A stretch of DNA of 64,000 nucleotides, taken from positions 2,147,501 through 2,211,500 of the forward strand of contig JAOTON010002271.1 in the NCBI GenBank assembly GCA_034440635.1, given 5' to 3'. Position 1 is the stretch's first letter, and each line of letters starts with the position of its first letter. Below the pieces are notes generated by a model. The model was not told where the DNA came from. It saw only the letters and a program-made list of their open reading frames with translations, and did not search any database. The position numbers and the translations under genes were made by a program. Source of the stretch: Lepas anatifera. Its lineage: Eukaryota; Arthropoda; Thecostraca; Lepadidae. Shown one piece after another: positions 1 to 11,136 of this stretch.

Positions 1-705
1 TGGTAGAATGTTTTGGATGTGTTTAGTGTTAGTCTATTGGCACAAAGCCAGTCACATATTTTGGGGGTTACCTGATTTATTTCATGTTCAATATCAAAAA
101 GTGTATTACCTGAGAAGAAAATTGATGTATCATCTGCAAACTGAAAATAATTGGGAATTGTAGAGGATTTGAAGATATCATTAATATAGATTATGAATAG
201 GACTGGACCCAGAATAGGCCCCTGAGGTACACCTGTGGAAACAATTTTAGGAGAAGACATACAATTCAGGCTTTCTAACTTAGTGATTTGTACCCTGTTT
301 TCAAGATATGATTGAAACATTTTCAAGGACCCATTTCTTATGCCATACCTACACATTTTCCTAAGTAAAATTTTGTGATCAACCGTATCGAACGCTTTTT
401 TTAAATCCAAATATATGCCTACACATTTTTTATTTTTTGAAATGTTTGAAGTTATTAGGTCATGAATGAGTGATAAGGGCATGTACGTCGAATGGTGTTT
501 TCTGAAGCCAAATTGGTACTCATTCAGTATGTTATTTCTTTCTATGAAATCAGTGAGTTGGTTGTGAAGAATTCTTTCAAGAACTTTGGATATGACTGAT
601 AAAATTGAAATTGGCCTATAATTAGTAAATAGATTTGAGGGTCCTGATTTATATAATGGCTTTACAATAGCTATTTTTAAGACATCAGGGATTTTATATC
701 AGGGA
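1..705 (-). mobile_element. LINE reverse transcriptase fragment (CR1/L2/jockey-like)
   Basis: Read on the minus strand, about 230 codons are open from near 705 to the window edge and encode the middle of a non-LTR retrotransposon reverse transcriptase. The order of motifs is NYRPISILSVISKVLER, then YQFGFRKHHST, then YLDLKKAFDTVDH, then GVPQGPILGPVLFIIYINDI, then the catalytic box FADDTSIFF. No stop or frameshift was seen, so the copy looks young or recently active. An in-frame stop lies just 5' (minus sense), in a stretch (664-740) that repeats the words ATCTTAAAAATAGCT and TCCCTGAT; this looks like a 5' truncation point with local duplication. The 3' part lies outside the window. The clade is inferred from motif style; CR1, L2 and jockey cannot be told apart here. 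Confidence 0.88.
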
Positions 706-740
706 TTAAGATATCAGGGATTTAGCTATTTTTAAGATAC

Positions 741-2097
741 ATTTACGCCATGACCCGCATATTTAAGCAGGATATAAGCCCGGAACAGTGCAATTTAATC
801 AGTACCGTCTGAATGTTAAAAAGATCAAGAGGAAAATATAATTTACCATACTCACAAAATAATACTTATTCCATGGCTATACAGGCCCAAATTGTCCGAA
901 CACATTCTATGGTTCAGAGATTCATTGTGAGCACCTACTGCACTTCAAACTCGATAGTCAATCTCCCGCCACTTTAGTGAAGCAATGTATTCTTCAGAAA
1001 AATTACTGTGAATAAATAATGATATACGTACTAAACGTACTGAACACGTACTTTACACCATCTGAACTTTTCTCGTCGCGTATTTTTTTTTAGTTACGAA
1101 CATTTTAAGTTATGTCCTTCATACCTTGCGAACTTTATCAATACGTACTTTATACCATACACAATGTTTTACCTTTTTCATTACGAATATTTTACGTTAC
1201 GTCTTTATACCTTGCGAAGTTTATCCATACGTACTTTCTCCGTTACGAACATTATACCATACGTTTTTCCTACCGTATCAATTATTCCATACATGTTTTT
1301 CCATTATTAATACTGTACCCTACGTACTTTATTTAGCAAGGCACAACGTAGCCACATATACTTTTGCGTACATACTCTGCCTAAACGAATTTCTCCCAAG
1401 CAAGCGTGCTTTTGTCCGCAGCACACTCGGGTCCAATCTCTGGACGGAGGTCCTCGATGCTACCGCAGCGCCATCTATAACTAAGAAGCATGCAGCGACC
1501 TCTGCACTGGGGTCTTTCACGGAAGAACTGGATGAGATGCTTCAGGGGAGGGTAGAACCAGATTATTAGAGCAGCATATCCTCTCTTTTTGTTCAGTTTA
1601 ACACTGAGGTCAGTGGCGGATACAGGGAGGGGGGTTAGGAAGCTCAAGATCCCTCTCAAATGTCCGAGTGTCTATAGCTAATAAATAGGCGTAGGCTGAT
1701 CAGAGGCATTGGCAGGGGAGGCGCGAGAGGCCCCTAGCCCCCTCCCGTCCCTCCAAAGGAAGTCCTGGACCCAATACTGACCGAGTTCTCAAAACGGCAA
1801 AATAGATCACAAACCCTCGAAAGAAGGCATTCTAAGAAACTGCATTCATATTGTTACGTGTGCCATATTTGAACAAAATTTCCGTGGTTTCAGCACACCA
1901 TGGCACCCCGACGAATGTTAAGCTTCAGTAAATACTAACTGCGATTTGTTGACGACTAACGTGTAAATATAGCAAGGGAACGAAGAGATGACATAATTAT
2001 ATCGATAATTATCATATTTACCTCGTTCAGTGACTCTATAAGCCGGGGCGTGGAATGTTCAGCTCTATATTGCACGCTGTAATTAGCATTTTAACCA
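741..2097. other. AT-rich spacer with degenerate repeats and a hAT relic
   Basis: No gene is recognisable. About 1028-1335 is a degenerate tandem repeat built on the words TACGTACTTTATACCATACG and GTTACGAACATTTTA, with a unit near 86-90 bp and about 2.5 copies. At about 1609-1780 there is a decayed hAT-like element beginning CAGTGGCGGATACAGGGAGG. Short open frames here do not resemble any family and overlap one another on both strands. Confidence 0.5.
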
Positions 2098-3104
2098 TTA
2101 ACCCTCGCCCCACCGGGGCCATCGATGGCCCCTAAGGTTTTTCCGGGATAGCAAAAAACGACGAGGCGCAGCACCGCGGTTGAGGGCTTTACCTCTCACT
2201 GCATGATTTTCCCATCATCCCTGAAATTTTTTACCCCGGGTCACCCAAGGTCAGGTCACCAGACGAGGTCAACCAAGGTCACCTCACTTCACCTTTAGAG
2301 CTCTGTAAGAGCTACATTTCAAAGTCGATCGATTTGAAACTTCCTACACTTCATGACCCCTCCAGGGTCTACAAGGTGTATATCCGGGATTTTCGATTTC
2401 GTGCCCTGAGGTCAGGTCACGAGGCGACCTCTCCCATTGGAAAAGCATGGGGAAAAGCTATTTCATGATATAAAAGCCACAAAAATGATTGCAAATACTC
2501 AGACTGCTCAGAACAACGTTTTTGGACACCCTTTCACGGATCCCAGGGGTCATATTTGCCCTTTGACTTTTCCAAGGTCATCCAAGGTCACCAGAGGTAA
2601 AAAACAGTATTTTGATAATAACTTTTGAACTAATTGAGGTAGAGCGGTGAAACAAACACCATCGTGTTTGTCTTGTCACTGGCTTTCATTTGATATACGG
2701 CAAGGTCACTTTTGACCTTTCGTGACCTCAGGTCATATTAGGTCACGAGGTGATCTTTGGCGGTCAAACCACCGGCGGAGGTCTTTACGTTCCACATAGC
2801 GGAAAAAGTACTGGCAATTTGCTATCAAATGTACTTTACCAGGCCTCAATAGCTCTAATGACATAAGAGTTATGCCCAGTTTGTTTAATCATTGCATATT
2901 TGAGTGAAAATAGCCGATCTTGACCTATTTTAACCTCTGGAGGTCCAACCATTGACCTGAGCACTAAAACATGCGAAGTAATTTCTACTGAATTCACGCG
3001 AGCTTTCTATTGCACTTTGCAGATTTGAGCTAACGCCCATATTTTCGAGTTAGAGGGGGCCATCGATGGCCCCCGGTGGCGAAGGTGCGCCGCCCCTGGG
3101 TTAA
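2098..3104 (+). mobile_element. TTAA element family B, copy 1 (piggyBac-like MITE, about 1 kb)
   Basis: This non-coding element is bounded by TTAA. It has terminal inverted repeats (CCCTCGCCCCACCGGGG at the left, the complement of roughly the same at the right) and a perfect subterminal palindrome around ATCGAT at both ends (2115-2132 and 3055-3074). TTAA flanks with CCC...GGG termini are the signature of piggyBac-superfamily elements; no transposase is encoded, so it must be non-autonomous. The interior holds more than fifteen AGGTCA/TGACCT words. Other copies lie at 23852-24809, 47267-48247, 50049-51061, 53133-53707 and 53955-55320. Its right TTAA (3101-3104) is also the left TTAA of a family A element. 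Confidence 0.8.
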
Positions 3105-3559
3105 AGGGAATGTGGCACCTTTATAACGTGATTTTAACTGAGATAGCTAAGTTGTAAAGCAAGTCGGAAAACCCGGTACTCTTTATATGATTTGTCTTGG
3201 AACTCGATATTTCCGTAGAAAAAATAGCTAAAACCTACCCGAAATGTACCTCTCATGTATCTCTCGCCAGGCGGTCATTGTTGTCAGCTGCTGGTGTGAC
3301 GACATATGCTGACGTCACGATGAGCATCAGCCAATCGAAGCCCTTGAAGCGTTTCGAGTATGGTAGTGGTTGCCAGACCATGACATCATCCACAGGCAGA
3401 TATTTATTTCTTTTTCTGAAGGAGTATTTTAAAAATAAAAATATTGAGCTTATTGAACACTTTTCAGAGAAATCAGGAGTGGTTTCATTATTTTCGGCTA
3501 AAAGTACGCCTAATTACACTAAATTCCAGGATTCGCCCAAGGTGCCACATTCCCTTTAA
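3101..3559 (+). mobile_element. TTAA element family A, copy 1 (about 455-bp MITE)
   Basis: It begins TTAAAGGGAATGTGGCACCT and ends with the reverse complement, AGGTGCCACATTCCCTTTAA. The TTAA target words and inverted repeats are perfect, which places it with TTAA-specific (piggyBac-like) non-autonomous elements. Internal landmarks shared by all copies are AACGTGATTTTAACTGAGAT, GTACGCCTAATTACACTAAA and a GACATATGCTGACGTCACG segment. It has no coding capacity. It abuts family B copy 1 through a shared TTAA. Confidence 0.85.
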
Positions 3560-4495
3560 GCTGGAAATAGGTACGGGCTTGGTCTTGACACATGTCCCTT
3601 GATCTTAAAATTATGTAACCTTAACTATGGCGTCATAACATAATATACGTTACACTGGGTGCCATGACCCTAAGATCAAAGGCCTTGAAAACGCTGGTAA
3701 GACTTTGATCTGTTATCTTTGACATTGAGATAAGAATTCATATCAAGTGGTCTCAACACATAATCTCATCATAGGGTTCTATGACTTCATCACTCGGTCT
3801 ACAACGCAGGTGAGTTGACGCGACGCCATCCAAGCGATAGTGGCGCTCTCAAAATCTTGGTCTCACTTTGAAAGCGTTGGGGTGAAAACAATACAAAACT
3901 TTAGTTATTTGAAATATTTTACCAATCGAAGTACTCATAAATTTTGAAAATCCAGCCGGGGAGTTGTTTTAAAGGGAATGTGGCACCTTGGTCGAATCCT
4001 GGAATTTAGTGCAATTAGGCGTACTTTTAGCCGAAAATAATGAAACCACTCATGATTTCTCTGAACAATGTACAATAAACTCAATATTTTGATTTTTAGA
4101 ATGCCCGTCTAGAAAAATAAATAAATATCAGCCTGTGGATGCTGTCACGATCTGGCAACCACTACCATACTTGAAAAGCTTCAAGGGCTTCGATTGGCTG
4201 ATGCTCATCGTGACGTCAGCATATGTCGTCACACCAGCAGCTCACAACAACGGCCGCCCGGTGGGGGGCTGATGAGGGGGCTGATGTCAGGTAAGTCTTA
4301 GCTTTTTTTTCTACGGAAATCTCGAGTTCCAAGACAAATGGTCTATCGAGTACCAGGTTTTCCTACTTGCTTTACAACTTGGCTATCTCGGTTAAAATCA
4401 CGTTATGAAGGTGCCACATTCCCTTTAACAGTTCTTCGGCCAGGTCGAAAAATAGTTGGAGCGCAGCTTCGGACCTTCTTCCGTGCACGTGTTAA
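3560..4495 (-). mobile_element. TTAA element family C relic, split by family A
   Basis: The reverse complement of 4429-4495 begins TTAACACGTGCAC and continues into CTGGCCGAAGAAC, matching the left end of family C at 49617. The flank left of the inserted family A copy matches interior family C sequence, for example GGTCTCACTTTGAAAGC and TTAACTATGGCGTCATAACA. The copy is diverged and lacks its distal end. It is disrupted at 3969-4428. Confidence 0.6.
3969..4428 (-). mobile_element. TTAA element family A, copy 2
   Basis: Same element as 3101-3559 in reverse orientation, with TTAA at 3969-3972 and 4425-4428. It interrupts the family C relic, so it inserted later. A short GGGGGCTGATGAGGGGGCTGATG duplication lies inside, near 4264-4286. 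Confidence 0.83.
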
Positions 4496-6741
4496 AGCGA
4501 ACTGTTGATTTTACCTTATTGTGAGATAGCTGTCTCTTTCCCCTACATTACCACTACTTCTACTTTCAAGAGCATAGACAGTTTTTCATCTACAATTCCT
4601 TTCCGATGACTTTATCGCAAAACAATAGCCCAGTGTGCGGCAAAACTGAACAGAGACTCATAGTTTCACTTCAAAGCTATGTCCATGCATATGTATTCGT
4701 CGATTACCTCACAAGAACTCAGATGGTAGTGACAGACATCCACTGACCAACATCACGACTCGATCCGAGAGACTGACTGCTGTCGTCTCCAAATCAACAC
4801 CGTCTGTCGCTGTCCGAGTACAGTGATTTCCACATCCCTCGGATGAGCGGAGAGCGTAACGGATTTCTGAAGATCGCACCCATGTCTCACTCTCTTCTCT
4901 CTCAGCCCGCACTTAATATAAGTGAAAAACGCAGATCATAGGCTTGTCGCACTGACAGTAGACACCTGGATCACCAGCGCGGAAATGGTATTGCTGTAAA
5001 ACCCGGCTACGGAGGCGTGTCCCAGGCAGCTGTGCTTTCTAAGCCCGTGTTGCGTCACATCTCACAGTTGAAGCACTCGGTGACACCAGCTGCGATCGAG
5101 CAAGGCGCGACTTTTAAAGCTGACGCGTTCATCTTAACAGCAGTTTAAGCATGGCGCCCACATCCACTTATGTACAGGAAACTAACGCAGGTATTGATAC
5201 ACTCGCTCTATAACGCCGGTAGCTACTAACTAGCTGATGCTGCAGTTAATCATTACACAGTTGTGGTATCCGATGCCATCAAGAAGAGCAAAAGCTTCAG
5301 ATAGCAACAGAATATCCTGTAATACCTGGACAATGAATGCAGTTGTCACTATCGGGTCGGTTCTGGCATCGTTCTAATTTGGGTCTCGCAGCACGGTGTT
5401 TTTTTTCAGTTTGGCCTTCAGCTCTTATTCCAGCACAACACTTACCGACATTTCTGACCTGTGCTGGTATCCTTCACCACTAAGTTTTCATGACTACTCT
5501 AAATCCGTGTGACAGAAAACATGATGATAGCAATAAAACTTGTCCCCAATATTGGCAGGCACCCTACCATGGAAGCCAATTATATATTATACGTCACGAA
5601 CACATACAAATTAGACAACGTAAGTACGGGAGCAATGAAGTCAACGACCAATACGAAACAGAGTTTGACATCGGTGCGCATTGGGAGAGCAGGGCTCCCA
5701 CCCTCTCTCATGGTTCCGTAGCCTCAGTAAGGACTACTAGTGAGAAGTAGTACTAGAAGAAGTACGGGAGCAATGAAGTCAACGACCAATACGAAACAGA
5801 GTTTGACATCGGTGCGCATTGGGAGAGCAGGGCTCCCACCCTCTCTCATGGTTCCGTAGCCTCAGTAAGGACTGCTAGTGAGAACGGGTCACAAAGCAAA
5901 CATCGGCTGGAACAAGACACTATCAGACCGTTATCACGATAGAGAGACGATCCCAATTGTGCCTGCAAGGTCCAGCGAGCTCAGAGGGGATCATGAGGAT
6001 CTCGGTTCGGATGTTTGCCCGATATTCTTCGAAAATCCTGCACTGTTATAAAACAATGTCAATCAAGAAATAGCTGGGGTGCACACAAGAATGCCTCCTT
6101 TCAGAGAGGGTGCAGACACGACAGAGTCGCGTGACCCCGCCGAGCCGTGTTGCAACCATATAGATCAATCACTACTGCTGGTAACGGTGAACCTCTAGGG
6201 ATGCAGCAGCAGGTTATTGCCTATAGCTCATACGCAGTCCCTCGCTTATGTATTAAATTTTGGGGCTCAGACATTTGAGGGGGGTTTGAGCCCCCTATCC
6301 CCCCCATTGGATCCGCACATGATCATACCGGTCTCTCCCAGTAACTGATATGGGCAACTGATTTCGCTGCCCTCCGTGATTTTTCGCAGTTTATACTGCG
6401 CTGATCTTTACAGTGAGCAGCTCGTTCTGGGAGCTTCTGATGATTGTGCAAATGAATATTGGCTTCACACCAGTACGTGTTCAGTCCTATAAAGAATAAA
6501 AACGCCTCTCTATACACAAACCAGCAACCACAATCTCCCAATCAACCTTGCAAAGGTTGCACAAAGCGCGATACCATTCTGAAACGACTTGCGGCGTACT
6601 TTATGTGTCCTTTCACACATCACAGTCTAAGCATATTGCAAATTCCTTGCAGGCTGCCAGCGTCCCCAAATACTTCAGAGAGCACATCTAGGGCATGTAA
6701 TCGGCCACTATCCGCGGTCCGTGGTGACCCCGAGTCAGAGG
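4496..6741. other. Spacer with a 124-bp tandem duplication; no gene recognised
   Basis: The segment 5623-5746 is repeated at 5761-5884 with a single mismatch and a 14-bp spacer, a recent direct duplication. A hAT-like relic with GGGGGTTTGAGCCCCC and GGATCCGC lies near 6253-6320. No exon of a known protein was seen. This stretch lies 3' of the last coding exon of the GRXCR-like gene (minus strand), so it may include its 3' UTR. Confidence 0.5.
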
Positions 6742-6921
6742 TCAGCTGCGGCAGAGGTCGCAGGTGACCAGGCCGGACTCGTCGCAGACGCAGCAGCGCA
6801 GGATCACCCACTCGGAGGTGAAGTAGTTGCGGTGCACCGACTTCTTGGAGCCGTTGCACGTGGTGCAGGGCAGCATGCGGAATCCGCCGCATTTGACGCA
6901 TGAAGATGGCGCCACCGTCGA
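6742..6921 (-). CDS. GRXCR1: GRXCR1-like gene, last coding exon (zinc-ribbon-like C-terminus)
   Basis: This exon encodes the C-terminal 59 residues and the stop of a glutaredoxin domain-containing cysteine-rich protein. In this animal family (stereocilia-associated GRXCR1/GRXCR2 in vertebrates, CG12206/CG31559 in flies) a Grx-like fold is followed by four CxxC pairs. All four are visible: CVKCGGFRMLPCTTC, then NGSKKSVHRNYFTSEW, then CCVC and CDLC, ending two residues before the stop. On the minus strand the exon starts after the acceptor CCGTTCCAG in phase 0, which joins exactly to the phase-0 end of the exon at 14828-14893. No intact polyadenylation signal was sought beyond the stop. The CxxC spacing resembles the DnaJ zinc ribbon, so metal binding is likely but inferred. 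Confidence 0.9.
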   Translation of the reverse strand, partial: STVAPSSCVKCGGFRMLPCTTCNGSKKSVHRNYFTSEWVILRCCVCDESGLVTCDLCRS

Positions 6922-8949
6922 CTGGAACGGATCAAAAGAGGGGTGTTGGCACACTTTAGTGGCGGGCAAAGGTGCCTTGCACAGAATGCTTTATAAAAAA
7001 CCTTAACTAAGAAACGATCTGCTGATCTGATTTCTCAGAACAAAAATTTTGTCAAATACACATATTACGGCAGGAAAACACAGCCAGCACTACACGAAAA
7101 ATCAAGCAACAGTGTTGACATTGAATTGGACAGATCATCTAAATTTCGAATTTGATAGATTTTCTCCATTCTTTGGTTTAGTTGTGTGATCTAGCAAGAC
7201 AAGGGCTAAAACTCTATTTTTCACACCAGAGGAAATCTTAACTTTTCTTTCGGAAAATTTTCGTAGCACTTTTACTTTAAGAGGTTGTAAATGTGCCCAG
7301 TATACAAAGCCCCGAGTAACAAACAAATTTTGCACCTTCATCGTCCAACCAGGGAGAAGACTGCAAGTGCAGATAGCAGCATCGATAAATTAAGTCCTTC
7401 ATTATGTTACAAATGAATGTATTTTAAAGTTTTACCATTTTATAAGTAGGAAACGACGCGAAGATATTTTTACCTGGCTGATAATAGCACCAATGTTAAA
7501 GTCTCCGTTGCGAGGCAAGGGAAAAGTTAAGGACAGTTGACTTGAACGTCAACGGGGGGTGAAGGAGGAGGGTGAAAATTTGCAAGCCTTTCACCGGTAC
7601 GTCTGGCAAGGAAAGATACCGGAGTAACAATGCGTTCGAAATTTTGGGGGTATCTGAACAGGTCTAATGAACACCATGGTTATCTTACCCCAATCAGCTC
7701 GTCTCAAACAAACTCGCATATAGAGTTCGGGCGCCACTTTGATTTCATGTTCAGCGACTAAGATGAACATAATGTAACAGAATAAATAAATATAGGTCAC
7801 ATTACCAACAAACAAATAAAACCATGGACAATTTCGACTGCTGCTCTTACAGAGTTATTGAAAACAGATGCAAATGAGTTCCGGCTTTTACATTGAGGGG
7901 AATTTCACGCACAGACTACCGGTGCCCACGTGTCCCAAGATTGTTGCGGGTCAAAAGAAAGCGTAGCAGCCCTTTTCCCGCCGAGCGCAGTGTCAGCTCA
8001 TCCGATACAGAGGGCATCACCTTACCCACGATGTCCATGGTGCCCCACTTTCCCCACCTATAGTTGAGAAGTAAGCCGGGGAAGAAAAGGACGGGCTCGT
8101 TACCTGCCGCTGGACATTGGGGACGTGGTACCTTTGACCGCGATGCCAGGGCGGCTGCTTGAAAGGTGAACCGGACAGGTTAAGCCCTGGCTTTACCTTT
8201 CCCTTTCCAGGTCTCGCCATGGCGGAAATCATCGTATACGCTCTCAGCAGAACAGCAGTGCTCGTGATGGAGTTGCAGCTAGATTATAAGACGGGCCTTT
8301 ATTTTAAGCCGGACCCGCCCATCACACAGCTGACGCCGTGGAGTGGCTTGCGCTCCAGAAAACTTCTCAGGTGTGCAACACAATCTGCATTTCCTTTCAG
8401 GTCTTACAAAACCATTCACGAAACTTTCAGTTCATGCTTACGAGATGGTGACGTGCAGTATGCACGTCTCGCAACAGAGGCGGATCTAGACACGGAAAAA
8501 TTGTGAACATTGTTTTGAAGAAAAAATTTGGTTAGGGCGTCAATTTTTCTTATTGCTCCAACATCACTTGACCACTGCCCTTGAGCCGACTCGGTGCTCA
8601 GGTACGGTTTTTCTAATCCCAACTATGCTGACATCTGGTGGCGAAAGTCTCGGTATGTATTTCATCACACTCCTGCTGAGAGGTTAACCCCACATCGTTA
8701 AGTGACAAACAGAAATCACTAAGCGGAACACCAGGTTTTCTCTCCAGAGACGCCGCTGATCGGGCGCCCCGGCACGCGCGTCATCGGTAATCACGGAAGT
8801 GAAGCCGTCTCCACCCCGTCACCGCACCGGAGCGGAGTCACCATGATGTGCAAATTGATAAAGACCGCGACTAAATCGGTCATTTTGAAGCATAGATTCA
8901 GCTAAAGTTAACCCAAAATAGAATTACGGTGTCAGCCCCTGATATAAGA
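6922..8949. other. Intron of the GRXCR1-like gene, proximal part
   Basis: This is intronic sequence between the last two coding exons (minus strand). It has no gene of its own that I can recognise. The open frame around 8159-8506 (plus) starts at a non-ATG codon and matches no family I know. The segment is mostly single-copy-looking AT-rich DNA. Confidence 0.5.
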
Positions 8950-10461
8950 TAGGGTAGAGTGGGGTAACGCGCCCACCTGGGTAAGACGCCTACTACCGTC
9001 TACAGGCTGATGTGGGAACTGGACCCTCCATCTAGTATTTTTTTCTGGTAGCGGTCTTTCTGATGGGGTCCTGAGCGTGTTTGGATGCGCCTAGTCTGCT
9101 CCAGTAATTTTCAGCAAACATTTGTTGTTTTTGCCCCTCCGGATATAAAAACAAGCTATCTTAAAGTTGCGATTGTACTGTATGCGTTTTAGACGCGCTC
9201 ACGGCAATTTGTGAGGTCAAAACAGCTAGCTTGTGCGGCATTTTGACAGCCACTATGCGGCATAGGAACGCCGCAGAATTGAGTAATATTTGTTGCAACG
9301 CTGCCGTTGCTACGTGGGTAAGACGCCCATGTGTAGTGCGGGGTAAGATGCCCCAGGCGCCTTGCCCCAATATTTGGTAGGCATTTTACCCCAATGGATA
9401 AGTGTGTATTTTGGATAGGTAGGACATGGAGGTAGGACTGCTATTACTATTACCACCATCACGACCACTACTGGTCGTGATGGCGAAGTACGTTGGGTTA
9501 AAAAAATCACCGTAACAGAAGACATTGAATTTCAAATATTAGTTCCTATAGCACACAGGAAAGTTGTCGCGTTTGCTCTCATTTGGTCATCTTGAGGGGT
9601 GGTCTGAGTTCACTGACGGATTCAAAGGGGGCTTAAGGGGCCGTGGTCCCCACCAAAACCTAAAAAAGTATATTTTTCCCCTCAAGTCCAAATTTTGGCC
9701 GTTTTTTTAAATGCTACGTTTTCGAGATTTCTTCTTGATTTACCCCTCCCCCCAAAGGTTGGTTTGGCCCCTACAAAAGTTTCTCCTGGATCCGCCGATG
9801 TAAAAAAATACCTTCTTTCGTCATGGATCTGCTCGAAGCACTGTTTGCATATAGCGATCCCGAACCATTATCGTCGTTACATAAATTTTTCAGATTATAC
9901 ATACCCATCCTCATCCTACCTTGACATCCTGTTCTAGAATATGGGAAGACATACCGAAGAAGAACCACTTGCAGGCAGAATGAACCGGAGGCGCTTTAAG
10001 GTGCTTTTTACCCCTAAAATATGTTGGGGCTCTATCCTAAATTGCTTTTGCGTTTTCCGTTAATGGGTAAAAAGCCTATCTGCTTATTTTTGCTGTATCG
10101 GGCTTTAATGCCTGGAATAACTTGCCCACTTTGTCACAACATTATCGTAAAGCGTAATCACAACAATGTTCCCCCTTGTTCATGTAACGAGATACAGTAT
10201 GCGCTGGGTGTTATATGACGGCGTTTTGCCCTGGGGGCTAGGGCGTTTTACCCCGCTATCGGGGTAAAACGCCTTTTTACATGGTCTCAAGAAAAAACAA
10301 ATTTCGCACACTTCGCATAGTGTTGGAGTCCCACATTTCTATCCGAGTGTAGATAGACGATCACAGAACTTAACGAAGAAAACATGAGGCAATTCCATCC
10401 ACACAGGATTGGTACAAACACATTCTCCCTTAATGTATGCGTCTTACCCCACTCTACCCTA
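8950..10461. mobile_element. TA-flanked inverted-repeat element, 1.5 kb
   Basis: The ends are TA + GGGTAGAGTGGGGTAA and its exact complement TTACCCCACTCTACCC + TA, a 16-bp perfect inverted repeat with a TA target duplication. The words GGGTAAGACGCC, GGGGTAAGATGCC and ACCCCGCTATCGGGGTAAAAC recur inside. There is no transposase frame, so it is non-autonomous or internally replaced. A hAT-like element (9611-9800) sits inside. TA duplication would fit a Tc1/mariner or other TA-specific superfamily; I cannot assign which. Confidence 0.7.
9611..9800. mobile_element. hAT-like MITE nested in the TA element
   Basis: It begins CACTGACGGATTCAAAGGGG and ends with the complement of CATCGGCGGATCCAGG, the terminal style shared with the 331-bp hAT elements at 33030 and 54933. 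The flanks do not show a clear 8-bp duplication, so the borders are tentative. Confidence 0.45.
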
Positions 10462-11136
10462 CTAGTGATGGTTACTCTGAGTTAAGAGTTAATGAACCTT
10501 TTAATATAATTAGTTTAACAAAAATCCTTTCCAATCGGCAAAAAACTTGCTCAGCCCGTATTCGACAAAATTGAGAGATCGCGGTGGTAAAACGTGCACT
10601 GTGCAGCCCCTTTTTCGGAATGGGTTAATAAAATTTTCAAGCCACAACCTCTGGTCAGTTTTTTTTCTCTCAAAATTTTGCAATAATAACAAAATACCAG
10701 AAAAATTGATAAGCATTGGTCGAAGACTTAACCCCGGTTGGAATTTCTATTTTCATCTGTTAGCTGACATCATATAACTTTAAGCCTGCGATTGGATGTT
10801 ATTTAGCCTTGCTAAGGCACCAAAACAGCCACTCTATATTCTCCGTCCTGCTTTGACTCTTCTTATCTGCATATTTATATTCACCCAATGCTGGAATCAG
10901 TGGCTTCTGGACCGGCAGGTAAGCACTAAACGGTGGCCCCGGCATCGATAAAATATAAAAACTCTGACTCATATGGAGTAGCATAGGTGAAAGTGCCGAC
11001 ATCATCAAAACAGACCCTTGACTGCGGGCAAGTCTATTATCATACGTCAACACTCAAACGTAATCGGTTTCGATAGGTGTTCCGGGGGTGCGCAGACATA
11101 ATTCACCGGTCAGTCACGGCCTGCAGATGCGTGAGG
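10462..11136 (+). promoter_or_regulatory. 5' region of the NRF-6-like gene, with TATA-like box
   Basis: A TATAAAA word lies at 10954-10960, about 180 bp before the predicted start codon. This would give a 5' UTR of roughly 150 nt if transcription starts near 10985. An out-of-frame ATG at 11127 in weak context would precede the main start. The position of the promoter is inferred only from the motif. Confidence 0.3.

Noticed and set aside
2437..2628. Small frames inside family B, repeated near 50386
   Set aside because: They recur because the element recurs; they are short, broken in other copies and lack any known domain.
11077..11136. Extension of the NRF-6-like protein upstream to 11077
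   Set aside because: The codon at 11077 is GTG; there is no ATG between the in-frame TAG at 11074 and 11137, so the eukaryotic start is 11137.
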